Shown one piece after another: positions 26,557 to 36,023 of a DNA stretch of 64,000 nucleotides. Each line of letters starts with the position of its first letter. The first letter of the stretch is position 1. A model generated the notes under the pieces. It did no database searches and was not told the origin of the DNA. It saw nothing but the letters and a program-made list of their open reading frames with translations. A program made the translations under genes and the position numbers. The DNA comes from Desulfosalsimonas propionicica. GTDB lineage: Bacteria; Desulfobacterota; Desulfobacteria; Desulfobacterales; Desulfosalsimonadaceae. The DNA is taken from assembly GCF_013761005.1 (NCBI RefSeq), contig NZ_JACDUS010000003.1:186001-250000 (forward strand). Reading direction: 5' to 3'.

Positions 26557-28448
26557 TTTTTGTCCTTTTTTCTGCCGGCCTGGTTTTCAGGGGAATCAAA
26601 GGGCATGTGGATGTCGACCTCCCCGGAGTATCCGCGCTTGATTTTGGCATGCGGATAGCGTTTTTCAAAAACATGGACCATGGCCTTGTTTTCGCTTAAG
26701 ACCGTTGCGGTAAAGGCGGTGTATTTGTTTTCCCGGGCAATTTTTTCCAGCAGGGCCAGCATGTAGCTGCCAATGCCCTGGCCCTGGTATTCCTCCTTGA
26801 CCACGAAAGCCACCTCTGCCACTTCATCTTCCATCTGGCCGTAGGAGCCGATGGCAATGATTTCCCTGTGCTTGCCCCGCTGGATCATGCCGATGATGGT
26901 CATGTTCTGGTGATAGTCCACAGAGGCCCACTGCTTTTGCAGCATTTCCCGGGAAAAGATCTTGCGGCGGTAAAAAAAGCGGTAAAACACCGTGCTTTCC
27001 TGGAGCGAATAGTAGAAATTGCGGGTGGCAAACTCATCCGATGGCAAAAGTGGCCGGAATTCCACGGTTTTTCCGCTTTCCAGATCCAGGTAATCCTTAT
27101 AGTCTTCCAGAAACATCAGATCCTGCTTGCTGGGCGGAATTTGGTCGCCGAAGATGTAGTGCCGCTTCTTGGCCTCTTCAATGAGCCATTCCCGGAACTT
27201 GGGATGGGCGATCTGGGCCAGTTCCATGACCCGCTGGTAGATGCCCTTGCCGTGGAGTTCGGCAATCCCGTATTCCGTGACCACGATATCCACGTCACCG
27301 CGGGTGGTGGCCACGCCGGCACCCTCGCTTAGATGGGGCACAATGCGAGATACCTTGCCGCCCTGGGCCGTGGAGGGCAGGGCAATGATGGAAAATCCGT
27401 TTCTCGACATTTTGCTGCCCCGGATAAAGTCCACCTGGTCGCCGATGCCGCTGTAGAAGATATAACCCTTGGAGTCCGTGCAGATCTGCCCGGTCAGATC
27501 GATTTCCAGGGCGGAACTGATGGAGATCAAATGGTCGTTTTTGGCAATGATGTTGGGGTCGTTGACAAAATCGGCCACCCGGAAATAAAACATGGGGTTG
27601 TTGTCCATGAACTGGTAAAGCTGATCCGATCCCATGCACAGGGAAGCCACCACACGGTTGGGAAGATAGTTTTTCTTCTTGTTCGTGACCACGCCCTGCT
27701 CAAACAAGGGCAAAAATCCGTCTGTGATCACCTGGGTGTGGATCCCGAGGTCTTTTTTGCCGTTTAAATGGGGCAGGATAAAATTGGGCAGATGGCCGAA
27801 GCCCACCTGGAGTGTGGAGCCGTCATCAACGAGCTGGTTGATATACTGAGAGATCCGCTCGACAATTTCCTTGTTTTTGGCCTCAGGCAGGGCGGAGACA
27901 AGGGGCTCTTCAAACTGGACCAGATAATCAATGTCATCGACATGGACAAACCCGTCTCCCCAGGTTCTCGGCATGCGGGGGTTGACCTGGGCGATAACAA
28001 GGGGGGCGTTGGTCATGCCCGAAACCGTGATGTCCACGGAAATACCCAGGCTGCAGTATCCATATCGGTCCGGCGGGCTGACCTGGATTAAGGCCACGTC
28101 CAAACCGATCTGCCGGGTGTTAAACAGCTCCGGGATCTGGGAAAGATAGGCCGGAATATAGTCGATCTTTCCTTCAAAAGCGGCCTGGCGCATGTGGAGG
28201 CTGATGAAAAAAAGCTTCAGGGAAAACCGGGAGGTGAAATATGGATCATCAATATATTGGGAAAACGTTGAAGACAGCATCTGATAGACCACGATGTCCT
28301 GAACGCTTTCATCTTCCACCATGGAGCGGATCAGCTGTTGGGGCTCGCCGCAGCCCGTTCCGATAAACACCCGGCTGCCGTTTTTGATTTTTTTCACCGC
28401 TTTTTCAGAAGAAAGCAGTTTCTCCGGACAATATGCTTTCAGGTCCAT
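26538..28448 (-). CDS. Acetyl-CoA hydrolase/transferase fused to a GNAT acetyltransferase domain
   Basis: The 636-residue protein has an N-terminal CoA-transferase domain of the acetyl-CoA hydrolase/4-hydroxybutyrate CoA-transferase type (about residues 1-450). SALEIDLTGQ holds the expected catalytic glutamate, and SGIGDQVDFIRGS and VVTEYGIAELHG follow. A C-terminal GNAT domain (about 470-625) has the acetyl-CoA loop EEYQGQGIGSYMLALLEK. The first part would move CoA between acyl groups; the second would acylate an amine or lysine. Such fusions are known in anaerobic proteobacteria. It is divergent from an acyl-CoA ligase gene at 28671, and its 3' end overlaps the opposing ligase gene. Confidence 0.9.
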   Translation of the reverse strand: MDLKAYCPEKLLSSEKAVKKIKNGSRVFIGTGCGEPQQLIRSMVEDESVQDIVVYQMLSSTFSQYIDDPYFTSRFSLKLFFISLHMRQAAFEGKIDYIPAYLSQIPELFNTRQIGLDVALIQVSPPDRYGYCSLGISVDITVSGMTNAPLVIAQVNPRMPRTWGDGFVHVDDIDYLVQFEEPLVSALPEAKNKEIVERISQYINQLVDDGSTLQVGFGHLPNFILPHLNGKKDLGIHTQVITDGFLPLFEQGVVTNKKKNYLPNRVVASLCMGSDQLYQFMDNNPMFYFRVADFVNDPNIIAKNDHLISISSALEIDLTGQICTDSKGYIFYSGIGDQVDFIRGSKMSRNGFSIIALPSTAQGGKVSRIVPHLSEGAGVATTRGDVDIVVTEYGIAELHGKGIYQRVMELAQIAHPKFREWLIEEAKKRHYIFGDQIPPSKQDLMFLEDYKDYLDLESGKTVEFRPLLPSDEFATRNFYYSLQESTVFYRFFYRRKIFSREMLQKQWASVDYHQNMTIIGMIQRGKHREIIAIGSYGQMEDEVAEVAFVVKEEYQGQGIGSYMLALLEKIARENKYTAFTATVLSENKAMVHVFEKRYPHAKIKRGYSGEVDIHMPFDSPENQAGRKKDKNQPDPE

Positions 28449-28592
28449 CTCGGTATTTCTCCTTATGTTTCCTTTCCGGCAGGGGTATGCTGGTTCAATT
28501 CAAATCGATTTTCCCAGAAACCCGGCTCCGGGTCAAGGCATAATCGCTTTGTTTTCAGTTTTTTAAAAAATTCATCATCATCCTTAAAAAGC

Positions 28593-28610
28593 ATTGTTTT
28601 GATAAACAAT
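28593..28610. promoter_or_regulatory. Palindromic operator candidate upstream of the acyl-CoA ligase
   Basis: ATTGTTT-TGAT-AAACAAT is a perfect 7-bp inverted repeat in the divergent region between the CoA-transferase/GNAT and ligase genes, and AAACAATGTTT follows at 28626-28636. A related AT-rich TTTGTT...AACAAA palindrome lies upstream of the MFS gene next to iclR at 31315-31333, so one regulator, perhaps the IclR protein, may bind both. Confidence 0.4.
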
Positions 28611-28670
28611 AGAGTATGATATATTCAAACAATGTTTACCAGATTCCCAAGTCTTTCCCAGGAGGACAAT

Positions 28671-30350
28671 ATGAAGAATACCGCCCATTTTGCGTTCTGG
28701 CCCAGGCGCGTTCCCCGGCAGCTGGTATACCCGAAAGTGCCGTTATTTGAGCTTCTGGAAACATCGGCCCGCAGGTACCCGGACATCCCGGCCATTATTT
28801 ACTATGGCGCCCGGATTTCTTACAGCCGGCTTGCAGACGAGGCCCGGCGGACGGCTGCCGTGCTTTTCGGACTGGGGGTGAAAACAGGTGACCGGGTTGC
28901 GTTGTATCTGCAAAACACCCCCCATTTTGCATCGGGTTTTTACGGGATACTGCGGGCCAATGCAGTTGTGGTGCCTATCAATCCCATGCTCACCGAAAGA
29001 GAAGTGCTCCAGCTTTTGACCGACAGCGGTACCGTGGCCGCCATTACCACGGCGGATCTCTGCCAGCGGCTGGTCAATGTCCGGGACCAATGCGCCCTTG
29101 ACCATATTCTGGTGGGCGATTACAAAGATTATCTGCCAGACAACCCCGAACTGCCGGTGCCGGAATCCATGCAGGCAGATATTGAAGCGGGCAATGACAC
29201 CATCCGGCCGTGGCGCCGCTCCCTGGAAAATACCAATGCCTCACCGCCCGCACAAGAGACCGGGTGCGACGACATGGCCCTTCTGCCCTATACTTCCGGC
29301 TCCACAGGTGTGCCCAAGGGGTGTGTGCACACCCACAGAACAGTGATTTCCAACACGCTCAGCTCCGCAGTCTGGCACAACATGGTGGCCGGCAATGTCA
29401 TGCTTGCCACCCTTCCCCTATTTCATGTCACCGGCCTGGTCCACAGCATGCTGGCTCCGGTATATGCCGGCGCCACCATGGTCATGCTGACCCGGTGGGA
29501 CCGGCAGGCGGCTTTGGCGGCCATTGAAAAATACGGCTGCACCCACTGGACCAATATCACCACCATGGTCATTGATATCCTGAATGCTCCCGACATTTCC
29601 GCCCGGGACCTGAGCTCTTTGATGATTGTCGGCGGCGGCGGCGCACCCCTGCCCGAGGCCGTGGGTAAAAAGCTCATGGAACTTACAGGCCTGCAGTATG
29701 TGGAAGGTTACGGTATGACTGAAACCATTTCCCAGACCCATTTCAATCCCCCGGACCGTCCCAAGCTTCAGTGCATCGGGATTCCGGATTTCGGTGTGGA
29801 CGCCCGAATCATCGACCTGGATACCGCAGAGCAACTCGGCACCGGAGAACAGGGAGAGCTGGTGATCAACGGCCCCGAGATCATGGAGGGCTACTGGAAA
29901 AAGCCAGAGGAAAACGAAAAAAATTTTATTTCCATCGAGGACAAGTGGTTTCTGCGCACGGGCGATATCTGCAGCATGGACGAGGAGGGCTATTTCTACA
30001 TCGTGGACCGCAGCAAGCGCATGATCAATGCCGCCGGCTACAAGGTCTGGCCCGCGGAAGTGGAAGGGGTATTGTATCAGCATCCGGCCGTGTCAGAAGT
30101 CTGCGTGGTCGGAGTCCCGCATCAGGTACGGGTGGAGACGGTCAAGGCCATTGTGGTGCCGACAGCAGAGTACCGGGGCCGGATCTCCGAGCAGGACATC
30201 ATCGACTGGGCCAGTCAGCAGATGGCCGCCTACCGCTATCCCAGGGTCGTTGAATTCGTTAAAGAGCTGCCCAAAAGCGGCACCGGCAAAATTCAATGGC
30301 GCCAGCTTCAGCAGAAAGAAAGAGAAAAGGCCGGGGGCAGGGAACGGTGA
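28671..30350 (+). CDS. AMP-forming acyl-CoA ligase (long-/medium-chain type)
   Basis: The 559-residue enzyme is a complete ANL ligase: phosphate loop YTSGSTGVPKGCVHTHR, EGYGMTETISQ, the hinge DRSKRMINAAGYKVWPAEVE and a C-terminal SGTGKIQWRQL with the catalytic lysine. It should activate a carboxylic acid to its CoA ester in the cytoplasm. The start at 28671 has AGGAGG immediately upstream; an upstream ATG at 28632 lacks a site. It is followed by the opposing iclR gene and lies beside the CoA-transferase/GNAT gene, suggesting an organic-acid catabolic locus. Confidence 0.9.
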   Translation: MKNTAHFAFWPRRVPRQLVYPKVPLFELLETSARRYPDIPAIIYYGARISYSRLADEARRTAAVLFGLGVKTGDRVALYLQNTPHFASGFYGILRANAVVVPINPMLTEREVLQLLTDSGTVAAITTADLCQRLVNVRDQCALDHILVGDYKDYLPDNPELPVPESMQADIEAGNDTIRPWRRSLENTNASPPAQETGCDDMALLPYTSGSTGVPKGCVHTHRTVISNTLSSAVWHNMVAGNVMLATLPLFHVTGLVHSMLAPVYAGATMVMLTRWDRQAALAAIEKYGCTHWTNITTMVIDILNAPDISARDLSSLMIVGGGGAPLPEAVGKKLMELTGLQYVEGYGMTETISQTHFNPPDRPKLQCIGIPDFGVDARIIDLDTAEQLGTGEQGELVINGPEIMEGYWKKPEENEKNFISIEDKWFLRTGDICSMDEEGYFYIVDRSKRMINAAGYKVWPAEVEGVLYQHPAVSEVCVVGVPHQVRVETVKAIVVPTAEYRGRISEQDIIDWASQQMAAYRYPRVVEFVKELPKSGTGKIQWRQLQQKEREKAGGRER

Positions 30351-30383
30351 CAGGTGTTTGCCACAGACAGATCATTTTTGGCG

Positions 30384-31163
30384 TCAGGAGGCACCGGTTT
30401 CCATGATTGCGGGAAAATATCCAAAAAGGCGGGAGACTTCGGCTGCCGTGGAAAGCACCTCACCGGCCAGTTCTTCTGTCTGATCTCCCAGGACCTGGTT
30501 GACCGGGCCGGACAGGCTCAGGGCCCCGGCCACCCCGCCCTGGTGGTTAAAAATCGGCGCGCCCATACAGCCCATGCCCTGGACGGCCTCTTGCCGGTCA
30601 ATGGCGTATCCCCGGCTGCGGGTGGCCTTTAAGTCTTCCAGGAGCTTTTTTTTGACAGTTACCGTGTGGGGCGTAAATGCGGTCATCCGGGTACGGTCCA
30701 GGTACTCTTTGATGGTTTTTTCATCCAGAAAGGCCAGAATGGCCTTGCCAATGGCCGAGCAGTAGGCGTGGATCCGGGGCCCCACCTGGTGGGGCAAAAC
30801 CGGCATGGGGTTGGGATGGGTGTTTAGGGTGATCACCACCGATCCGCCGTCCCAGATGCCGATGCGCGAAAGCAGCCCTGTGCGCCGGGAAAGCTGGTGG
30901 CAGGGGCCGGCGGCCTTCTGGTTTAATTCCAGGGTGCCGGAAAGCACAATGCCCAGCTCGTGGATTTTCAGCCCAAGACGGTATTTTCGGCTTTGTTCAT
31001 CCTGGCTTAAAAAGCCCTGGTCCACAAGGGTGCGGGTGATGCCATGCACTGTGCCCTTGGGCAGGTCCATCAACCGGCTTAGTTCGGAAATGCCGAGCAC
31101 CGGGCGGCGATGGGAAAACAGGGTTAAAATTGTCAACGCGCGCTGCACGGATTGCACACTCAT
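30384..31163 (-). CDS. IclR-family transcriptional regulator
   Basis: The 259-residue protein has an N-terminal winged helix (VQRALTILTLFSHRRPVLGI, then SELSRLMDLPKGTVHGITRTL) and a C-terminal IclR effector domain with RIHAYCSAIGKAILAFL and the closing GCMGAPIFNHQGGVAGALSLSGPV. IclR proteins commonly control catabolism of aromatic and short-chain acids, responding to the substrate or a CoA ester. It sits between an acyl-CoA ligase gene (convergent) and a divergent MFS permease gene; both are plausible targets and both have AT-rich palindromes upstream. Confidence 0.9.
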   Translation of the reverse strand: MSVQSVQRALTILTLFSHRRPVLGISELSRLMDLPKGTVHGITRTLVDQGFLSQDEQSRKYRLGLKIHELGIVLSGTLELNQKAAGPCHQLSRRTGLLSRIGIWDGGSVVITLNTHPNPMPVLPHQVGPRIHAYCSAIGKAILAFLDEKTIKEYLDRTRMTAFTPHTVTVKKKLLEDLKATRSRGYAIDRQEAVQGMGCMGAPIFNHQGGVAGALSLSGPVNQVLGDQTEELAGEVLSTAAEVSRLFGYFPAIMETGAS

Positions 31164-31467
31164 GCTTAAAACTCCGTTCGATCATTGTGAATTTGCGGGT
31201 GTCTCAAAATATCCGCATTTTAAAGAGGAGTCAAATGGTATCTGAACACGATTCATTGTTTTCGCTCGGTGTTTTTCCGGCCTTGTTGCAGGGCGGCAGC
31301 GGATTGAGTTGATATTTGTTCGATAATAACAAACAATATTTGGCATTGACGACTATCTGTTATTCAGGTAGGAAAACAGCAGGATGGGGCTGAATTCACA
31401 TTACTTGACATGAATTTAAACAGTTTGACAGGGGCGGGCAAATGCTGCTCCAAAAGGAACCCGGCCT
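31164..31467. promoter_or_regulatory. iclR/MFS divergent intergenic region with operator candidate
   Basis: TTTGTT (31315-31320), seven spacer bases and AACAAA form a palindrome at 31315-31333, extended outward by further A/T complementarity. It resembles the palindrome at 28593-28610. No gene is visible in these 304 bases, and no confident -10/-35 pair was found. Confidence 0.4.
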
Positions 31468-32778
31468 ATGACGATCCCGGGCCGGAAAGCTTGGATAAAG
31501 ACCGCCCTGGGCTACAGGTGGGCCATATTCGGGGTGTTGAGCGTTATCTATTTTTTGGCCTGCCTGCACCGGATTTCACCCACGGTGATCGCCCGGGATC
31601 TGGTGCTGGAGTTTGGCGCAGATGCAACGGCCCTGGGGGTGATGGCCTCGGCCTATTTTTATCTGTATGCCGCGGTCCAGCCGCCCGTGGGTATGCTTTC
31701 TGACACCCTGGGGCCGCGGGCGGTGGTCACGGTGTTTGCCATCATCGCATGCATTGGGGTGATTTTGTTTGGCCTGGCGCCGGGCATGGGCGTGGCCACT
31801 GCCGGCCGGGCCCTGGTGGGCATCGGGGTGGGCGGGGTTTTTATCCCGGGTCTGAAGATTTTTTCCAGGTGGTTTAAACGCTCCGAGTTTACCGCCATTA
31901 CCGGGGTTTTTCTGGCATTCGGCAACGCGGGCAACCTGTCTGCCTCACTGCCCCTGACCTGGCTGGTGGTGCTGCTGGGCTGGCGCACCTCATTTTACGC
32001 CATCGGCGTCATTACACTGGTGATGGCGGCACTGGCCTGGGTGATCCTTTGCGACAAGCCCGAAGACAAGGGCTGGGCGCCAATTGCGCCGGAGCCCGGT
32101 CCGGCCGCTGATGACGCCTTTGATATCCCGGCCAAGGCCGGCGCGCTGACGCGCTTAAAAAGGGTGACCGCCCATCCCGGATTCTGGATGGTAACACTTT
32201 CCTATTTTTTCTTTGGCGGGCCGGCTTTGACGTTTCAGGGCCTTTGGGCCGTACCCTATCTTACAGACGTGCACGGCTTTACCCGGATGACTGCAGGGGC
32301 GATGCTCATGTTTTTGCCTGGCGGCTTTATCATCGGCGCGCCGGTGATCGGTTTTCTGGCAGACCGGGTGGCTGCGGGCCGCAAGCGGGTGATCACAACC
32401 ACCCTGGTCCTGGGGCTTGGCTGCTGGGCCGTGTTTCTGGTATTTGCCGGAAAGCCGCCTGGATGGATGATCCCGGTCCTGTTTCTGACCATGGGCATCT
32501 GCGGCGGGGGCACGTTGTCGCTGTATTTTGCCGTGACAAAGGAGCTGTTTCCGGCCTGGCTCACAGGCACGGCCATCGGTCTGATGAATCCGGCGGCATT
32601 TCTGGGAACCGCTCTGTTTCAGCCCTTTTCCGGCTATCTCATGGACCGGGTGGGCGCGGTTGGCCCGGCATACCCGGTGGAGGGGTATTTTCACGTGTTT
32701 ATCGCCAATTTCGTTCTCATGGCTGTGGGTCTGGCCGTGGTAACGCCCCTGGCCGTACCTGAAATAAAGAGATCATGA
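31468..32778 (+). CDS. Major facilitator superfamily permease
   Basis: The 436-residue protein has about twelve membrane segments with the MFS hallmarks: YRWAIFGVLSVIYFLACLHR in helix 1, PVGMLSDTLGPR between helices 2 and 3, VGIGVGGVFIPGLKIFSRWF in helix 4, and GFLADRVAAGRKR in the second half. It resembles the ACS/phthalate and sugar-phosphate type transporters that carry organic anions. The substrate is unknown, but the divergent iclR and nearby acyl-CoA enzymes suggest an organic acid. AAAGGAA precedes the start. Confidence 0.87.
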   Translation: MTIPGRKAWIKTALGYRWAIFGVLSVIYFLACLHRISPTVIARDLVLEFGADATALGVMASAYFYLYAAVQPPVGMLSDTLGPRAVVTVFAIIACIGVILFGLAPGMGVATAGRALVGIGVGGVFIPGLKIFSRWFKRSEFTAITGVFLAFGNAGNLSASLPLTWLVVLLGWRTSFYAIGVITLVMAALAWVILCDKPEDKGWAPIAPEPGPAADDAFDIPAKAGALTRLKRVTAHPGFWMVTLSYFFFGGPALTFQGLWAVPYLTDVHGFTRMTAGAMLMFLPGGFIIGAPVIGFLADRVAAGRKRVITTTLVLGLGCWAVFLVFAGKPPGWMIPVLFLTMGICGGGTLSLYFAVTKELFPAWLTGTAIGLMNPAAFLGTALFQPFSGYLMDRVGAVGPAYPVEGYFHVFIANFVLMAVGLAVVTPLAVPEIKRS

Positions 32779-32872
32779 CCCCTGGGCTGTCCTTTTGGCC
32801 CGGATTTGTTTTAATGGATGTGAGTTGACGGAGCAATGCAGACAGGATAATGAAAAAGATGTTTCGGCTTAA

Positions 32873-33029
32873 TTTGACGGCTTCGTAAAAAGCCCAATAT
32901 CTGCGTTACGCGCGATTCCTCAGAATATCACGTACGGATAAGTACGCTGCATTCTTCGGAATCGCGCAAGCCTTGATCTTGAACTTTTTACAAAGCCGTC
33001 TAAAAGCGACTTTTTACGCGTCCATCAAA
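32873..33029 (+). repeat. ~156-bp palindromic element (family 1), copy 1
   Basis: TTTGACGGCTTCGTAAAAAG at the left pairs with the far-right CTTTTTACGCGTCCATCAAA (16/20) and also with the nearer CTTTTTACAAAGCCGTC (16/17), so two alternative stems are possible. The middle holds CAATATCTGCGTTACGCGCG, a GCGATTCC...GGAATCGC hairpin around CGTACGGATAAGTACG, and CAAGCCTTGATCTTGAAC. It fills most of the gap between the MFS and acyl-CoA dehydrogenase genes, where nothing else is evident apart from the GTG start region at 33114. It contains no transposase frame. Confidence 0.9.
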
Positions 33030-33113
33030 TTTAGGTTCGGCAAAAACCCGCTTCCGGATCCTGGATGAAAGAATCCGGTGGTTTGAACAAAATGAAATGA
33101 AAGGAAGGATATT

Positions 33114-34916
33114 GTGGCAACCCGGTTTGTAGATGAAAGAAACGTGGATTTTCTGCTTTACGAGGTCTTTGATGTCACGTCCCTGACCCGGTATGACTAT
33201 TTTGGCCAGCACAACCGCAAGATGTTTGAAATGGTGGTCAAAGAAGCGGTGAAACTGGCAAAGAACCTTTTGTTTCCCCTGTTTGAGGAGATGGACAGAA
33301 AACCGCCCGAACTGGTCGGCGGTGAGGTCAGGGTGCATCCGGCCATAAAAAAGATCTTAAAGGAATTTGCCGAAGGCGGCTGGCTGACCAGCACGGTTCC
33401 CATTGACCAGGACGGCGAGCAGCTGCCCGCCATGGTGGCCGATCTTTGCGAGTTTATCTTTGCCTCGGCCAATTACTCGGCCAATGCCTATGCCGGCCTG
33501 ACCCGGGGCGCGGCTCATCTGATCGAATCCTTTGGCTCACAGGAGCTAAATGAGACTTTTGTGCCCAGGATGCGGCAGGGTCGGTGGCAGGGGACCATGG
33601 CACTGACCGAGCCTGAGGCGGGATCGTCTTTGACTGATGTGGCCACCACCGCCGAGCCCCTGGAAAACGGCCATTATCTGATCAAGGGGCAAAAGATTTT
33701 TATCTCTGCGGGCGATCACGATGCGGTGGAAAACGTTGTGCATCTGATGCTGGCCAAGATCCCGGGCGGTCCGGCCGGGGTCAAGGGAATTTCGCTTTTT
33801 GTTGTGCCCAAGTACCGGCCGGAGGCAGACGGCACCCTTGTGGCCAATGATGTGGCCACCTCCGGGATTTATCACAAGCTGGGCTACCGGGGATGCCCCA
33901 TTGCCCAGCTGAGCATGGGCGATAAGAACGACTGCCATGGCTGGCTGGTGGGAGAGGCCCACCAGGGGCTCAAATACATGTTCCAGATGATGAACGAGGC
34001 GCGCATCGGGGTGGGCATGGGCGCCACGGCCATGGCCGGCGGGGCCTATCACGCGGCCCTGGAATACACCCGCACCCGGACCCAGGGCAGAAAGCCGGGC
34101 CAAAAGGACCCGGCATCACCGCCTGTTGCCATTATCGAGCACGCGGATGTGAAGCGGATGCTGCTGTTTCAGAAATCCGTGGTGGAAGGCTCCCTGTCTT
34201 TGCTCACCCAGTGCAGCAAATACGTGGATTTGATGAAGGTGACACAAGAAGCCGGGGAAAGGAAAAAATACCATCTTCTGCTGGAAATCCTGACGCCCGT
34301 GGCCAAAAGCTACCCCTCGGAGACCGGCATTTTGGCCATCAGCCAGGGCCTGCAGTGCCTGGGCGGATCGGGTTTCTGCGATGACTATCCCCTGGAGCAG
34401 TATTACCGGGACTGCCGGATTCATCCCATCCACGAAGGCACCACCGGGATCCAGGGCATGGACCTTCTGGGCAGAAAGGTCATGATGCAGCAGGGAAAGG
34501 CCTTTGCCTTCTACACTGAGCAGCTGCGCCAGACCATTGGCGAAGCCGGGAAATCAAAGGCGCTGGAGGGTTTTGCCGCACAGCTCGAAGACGCTGTCGG
34601 CCGGCTGGAACAGGTGACCCGGCACCAGGCCGGTGTTGCGCAAAGTCAGGGGGCTGAAGCCTTTCTGGCTGACGCCACCCTGTATTTGGAGTATTTCGGC
34701 ATTGTCACAATCGCCTGGCAGTGGCTGGCCCAGGGTGTGGCCGCCCAAAACGCCCTGGAAAAAAGCCCGAAGAAAAAGGACAAGGGATTTTACGCCGGCA
34801 AGATGTTTGCCCTGCGCTATTTCTTTGCCTATGAACTGCCCAAAACCGAGGGGCTGGAAAAGCGCCTCATGGCCGATGACAGGCCCACTGTGGAGATGCA
34901 GCCGGACTACTTTTAA
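33114..34916 (+). CDS. Acyl-CoA dehydrogenase, ~600-residue class
   Basis: The 600-residue flavoprotein has the acyl-CoA dehydrogenase core: MALTEPEAGSSLTDVATTAE in the FAD/substrate region, GLKYMFQMMNEARIGVGMGA and GGSGFCDDYPLEQYYRDCRIHPIHEGTTGIQ, where the glutamate in HEGTTGIQ is the expected base. The extra ~130 C-terminal residues and the N-terminal extension place it in the long class that includes DmdC-like 3-methylmercaptopropionyl-CoA dehydrogenases; many bacterial paralogues act on other acyl-CoAs, so the substrate is open. The start is GTG at 33114 after AAGGAAGG. It is monocistronic and meets a minus-strand gene with overlapping stop codons. Confidence 0.9.
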   Translation: MATRFVDERNVDFLLYEVFDVTSLTRYDYFGQHNRKMFEMVVKEAVKLAKNLLFPLFEEMDRKPPELVGGEVRVHPAIKKILKEFAEGGWLTSTVPIDQDGEQLPAMVADLCEFIFASANYSANAYAGLTRGAAHLIESFGSQELNETFVPRMRQGRWQGTMALTEPEAGSSLTDVATTAEPLENGHYLIKGQKIFISAGDHDAVENVVHLMLAKIPGGPAGVKGISLFVVPKYRPEADGTLVANDVATSGIYHKLGYRGCPIAQLSMGDKNDCHGWLVGEAHQGLKYMFQMMNEARIGVGMGATAMAGGAYHAALEYTRTRTQGRKPGQKDPASPPVAIIEHADVKRMLLFQKSVVEGSLSLLTQCSKYVDLMKVTQEAGERKKYHLLLEILTPVAKSYPSETGILAISQGLQCLGGSGFCDDYPLEQYYRDCRIHPIHEGTTGIQGMDLLGRKVMMQQGKAFAFYTEQLRQTIGEAGKSKALEGFAAQLEDAVGRLEQVTRHQAGVAQSQGAEAFLADATLYLEYFGIVTIAWQWLAQGVAAQNALEKSPKKKDKGFYAGKMFALRYFFAYELPKTEGLEKRLMADDRPTVEMQPDYF

Positions 34917-35635
34917 GCAGTCCTGCGATGTGCCAGGTAGATGCCGTTTTCAGACACGGTCTGCTGCAGAGGATTGTCAAAACAGATAGTGCGGCCCTCC
35001 GCCCGGTCAAACACCGCAGACAGGGTCTGGATAAACGCATCGTGCGGGGCGTCATTGGACCACAGGGCAAATACGCCCCCGGGGTTGAGCAGGGATTGGA
35101 GCCGGTTTAGGCCGGCTGCGGTGTAGAATTCACCGTGGCCGGCATCCAGCCAGTTTTCCGGTGTGTGGTCGATATCAAGAAGGATGGCATCAAATCGCCG
35201 CTCCGGTGCATCCGGGTCCAGCGCCCCGGCCCGGCACAGGGCGAAAAAATCCCCGTGTACCAGTTGGCAGCGCGGGTCATGGCACAATACCGCCCCGTTT
35301 GGCACAAGATTTTTTTGGTGCCAGTCAATGACCGGCGCCAGGGCTTCGATGACCACAAGGCGGCGGACCTGTTCAAATTCCAGTGCGGCCGCAGCCGTAT
35401 ATCCCAGGCCCAGCCCGCCCACGGCAACGTTCCAGCCGCTGCCGGAAAGCTTGGCAAGCCCGGTTTCGGCAAGGGCGGTTTCTGCGGCATAAAACAGGCT
35501 GGACATGAGATACTCATCATTGAGCTTGACCTCATAGATGATTTTTCCCTTCAGGGCCATCACCCGCCTGCGCCGCAGCACCAGCTCGCCCATGGGGGTA
35601 TTGCGAAAGTCAAGCTCTTCAAACAAGGGGTTCAT
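34913..35635 (-). CDS. Spermidine-synthase-like (class I SAM-binding fold) protein
   Basis: The 240-residue protein has a Rossmann nucleotide loop (NVAVGGLGLGYTAAAAL), an acidic residue after the next strand (VIEALAPVIDWHQ) and DAILLDIDHTPENW, as in polyamine synthase and methyltransferase folds. The polyamine-specific DDGE-type motifs are not seen, so it may be a methyltransferase or a non-polyamine homologue. The start at 35635 overlaps the stop of the upstream S4 gene (ATGA), which decides the start; a longer open frame upstream is the out-of-frame shadow of that gene. Its stop overlaps that of the acyl-CoA dehydrogenase gene. Confidence 0.78.
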   Translation of the reverse strand: MNPLFEELDFRNTPMGELVLRRRRVMALKGKIIYEVKLNDEYLMSSLFYAAETALAETGLAKLSGSGWNVAVGGLGLGYTAAAALEFEQVRRLVVIEALAPVIDWHQKNLVPNGAVLCHDPRCQLVHGDFFALCRAGALDPDAPERRFDAILLDIDHTPENWLDAGHGEFYTAAGLNRLQSLLNPGGVFALWSNDAPHDAFIQTLSAVFDRAEGRTICFDNPLQQTVSENGIYLAHRRTA

Positions 35636-35856
35636 GTCACAGGCCCCCGGACCTGCACCCGGAACTGCCGGCCGGCAAATTCCACAATATCGCCGGCAAA
35701 GATTTTTTTGCGTTTTCTGGTTTCGGTGTTTTGGTTGACCCGGACCATGCCCTCGGCAATCACGTACTTGGCCTCCCCGCCGCTTGCAGTCAGGTTTTCG
35801 AGCTTGAGCAGGTTGCAGAGCGCAATGGGCTCTTCGGTGATGATCACTTCTTTCAT
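35632..35856 (-). CDS. Small S4-domain RNA-binding protein
   Basis: The 74-residue protein is almost entirely one S4 domain: LCNLLKLENLTASGGEAKYV, IAEGMVRVNQNTETRKRKKI and DIVEFAGRQFRV are the expected motifs, similar to YbcJ/YaaA-type proteins. It should bind structured RNA, perhaps ribosomal. It is translationally coupled to the spermidine-synthase-like gene through a four-base overlap. Confidence 0.85.
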   Translation of the reverse strand: MKEVIITEEPIALCNLLKLENLTASGGEAKYVIAEGMVRVNQNTETRKRKKIFAGDIVEFAGRQFRVQVRGPVT

Positions 35857-35913
35857 TTTTCGCCTTTTTCCTGTAAATCCTGTTTTGTCTGCAATGGAAA
35901 TTTGTCAATTATA

Positions 35914-35922
35914 TGCTATAAT
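35914..35922 (+). promoter_or_regulatory. Extended -10 promoter candidate upstream of putA
   Basis: TGCTATAAT (TGN plus a perfect TATAAT) lies about 100 bases upstream of the putA start. No good -35 hexamer is at the right distance, as is usual for extended -10 promoters. Confidence 0.5.
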
Positions 35923-36023
35923 ACCGGCCGAAGATATAAAAAAACACAAAGCCCGCCCATTGCTGCTGTCTGTTTGGCCATTGGCGCTGCGGCGGCAATG
36001 TTTGCAACCCTGCTGGAGGAACA

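Noticed and set aside
34913-35908. 331-residue frame that covers the S4 gene and the spermidine-synthase-like gene
   Set aside because: Its first 90 residues are an out-of-frame reading of the S4 gene; the ATGA overlap at 35632-35635 defines the real start.
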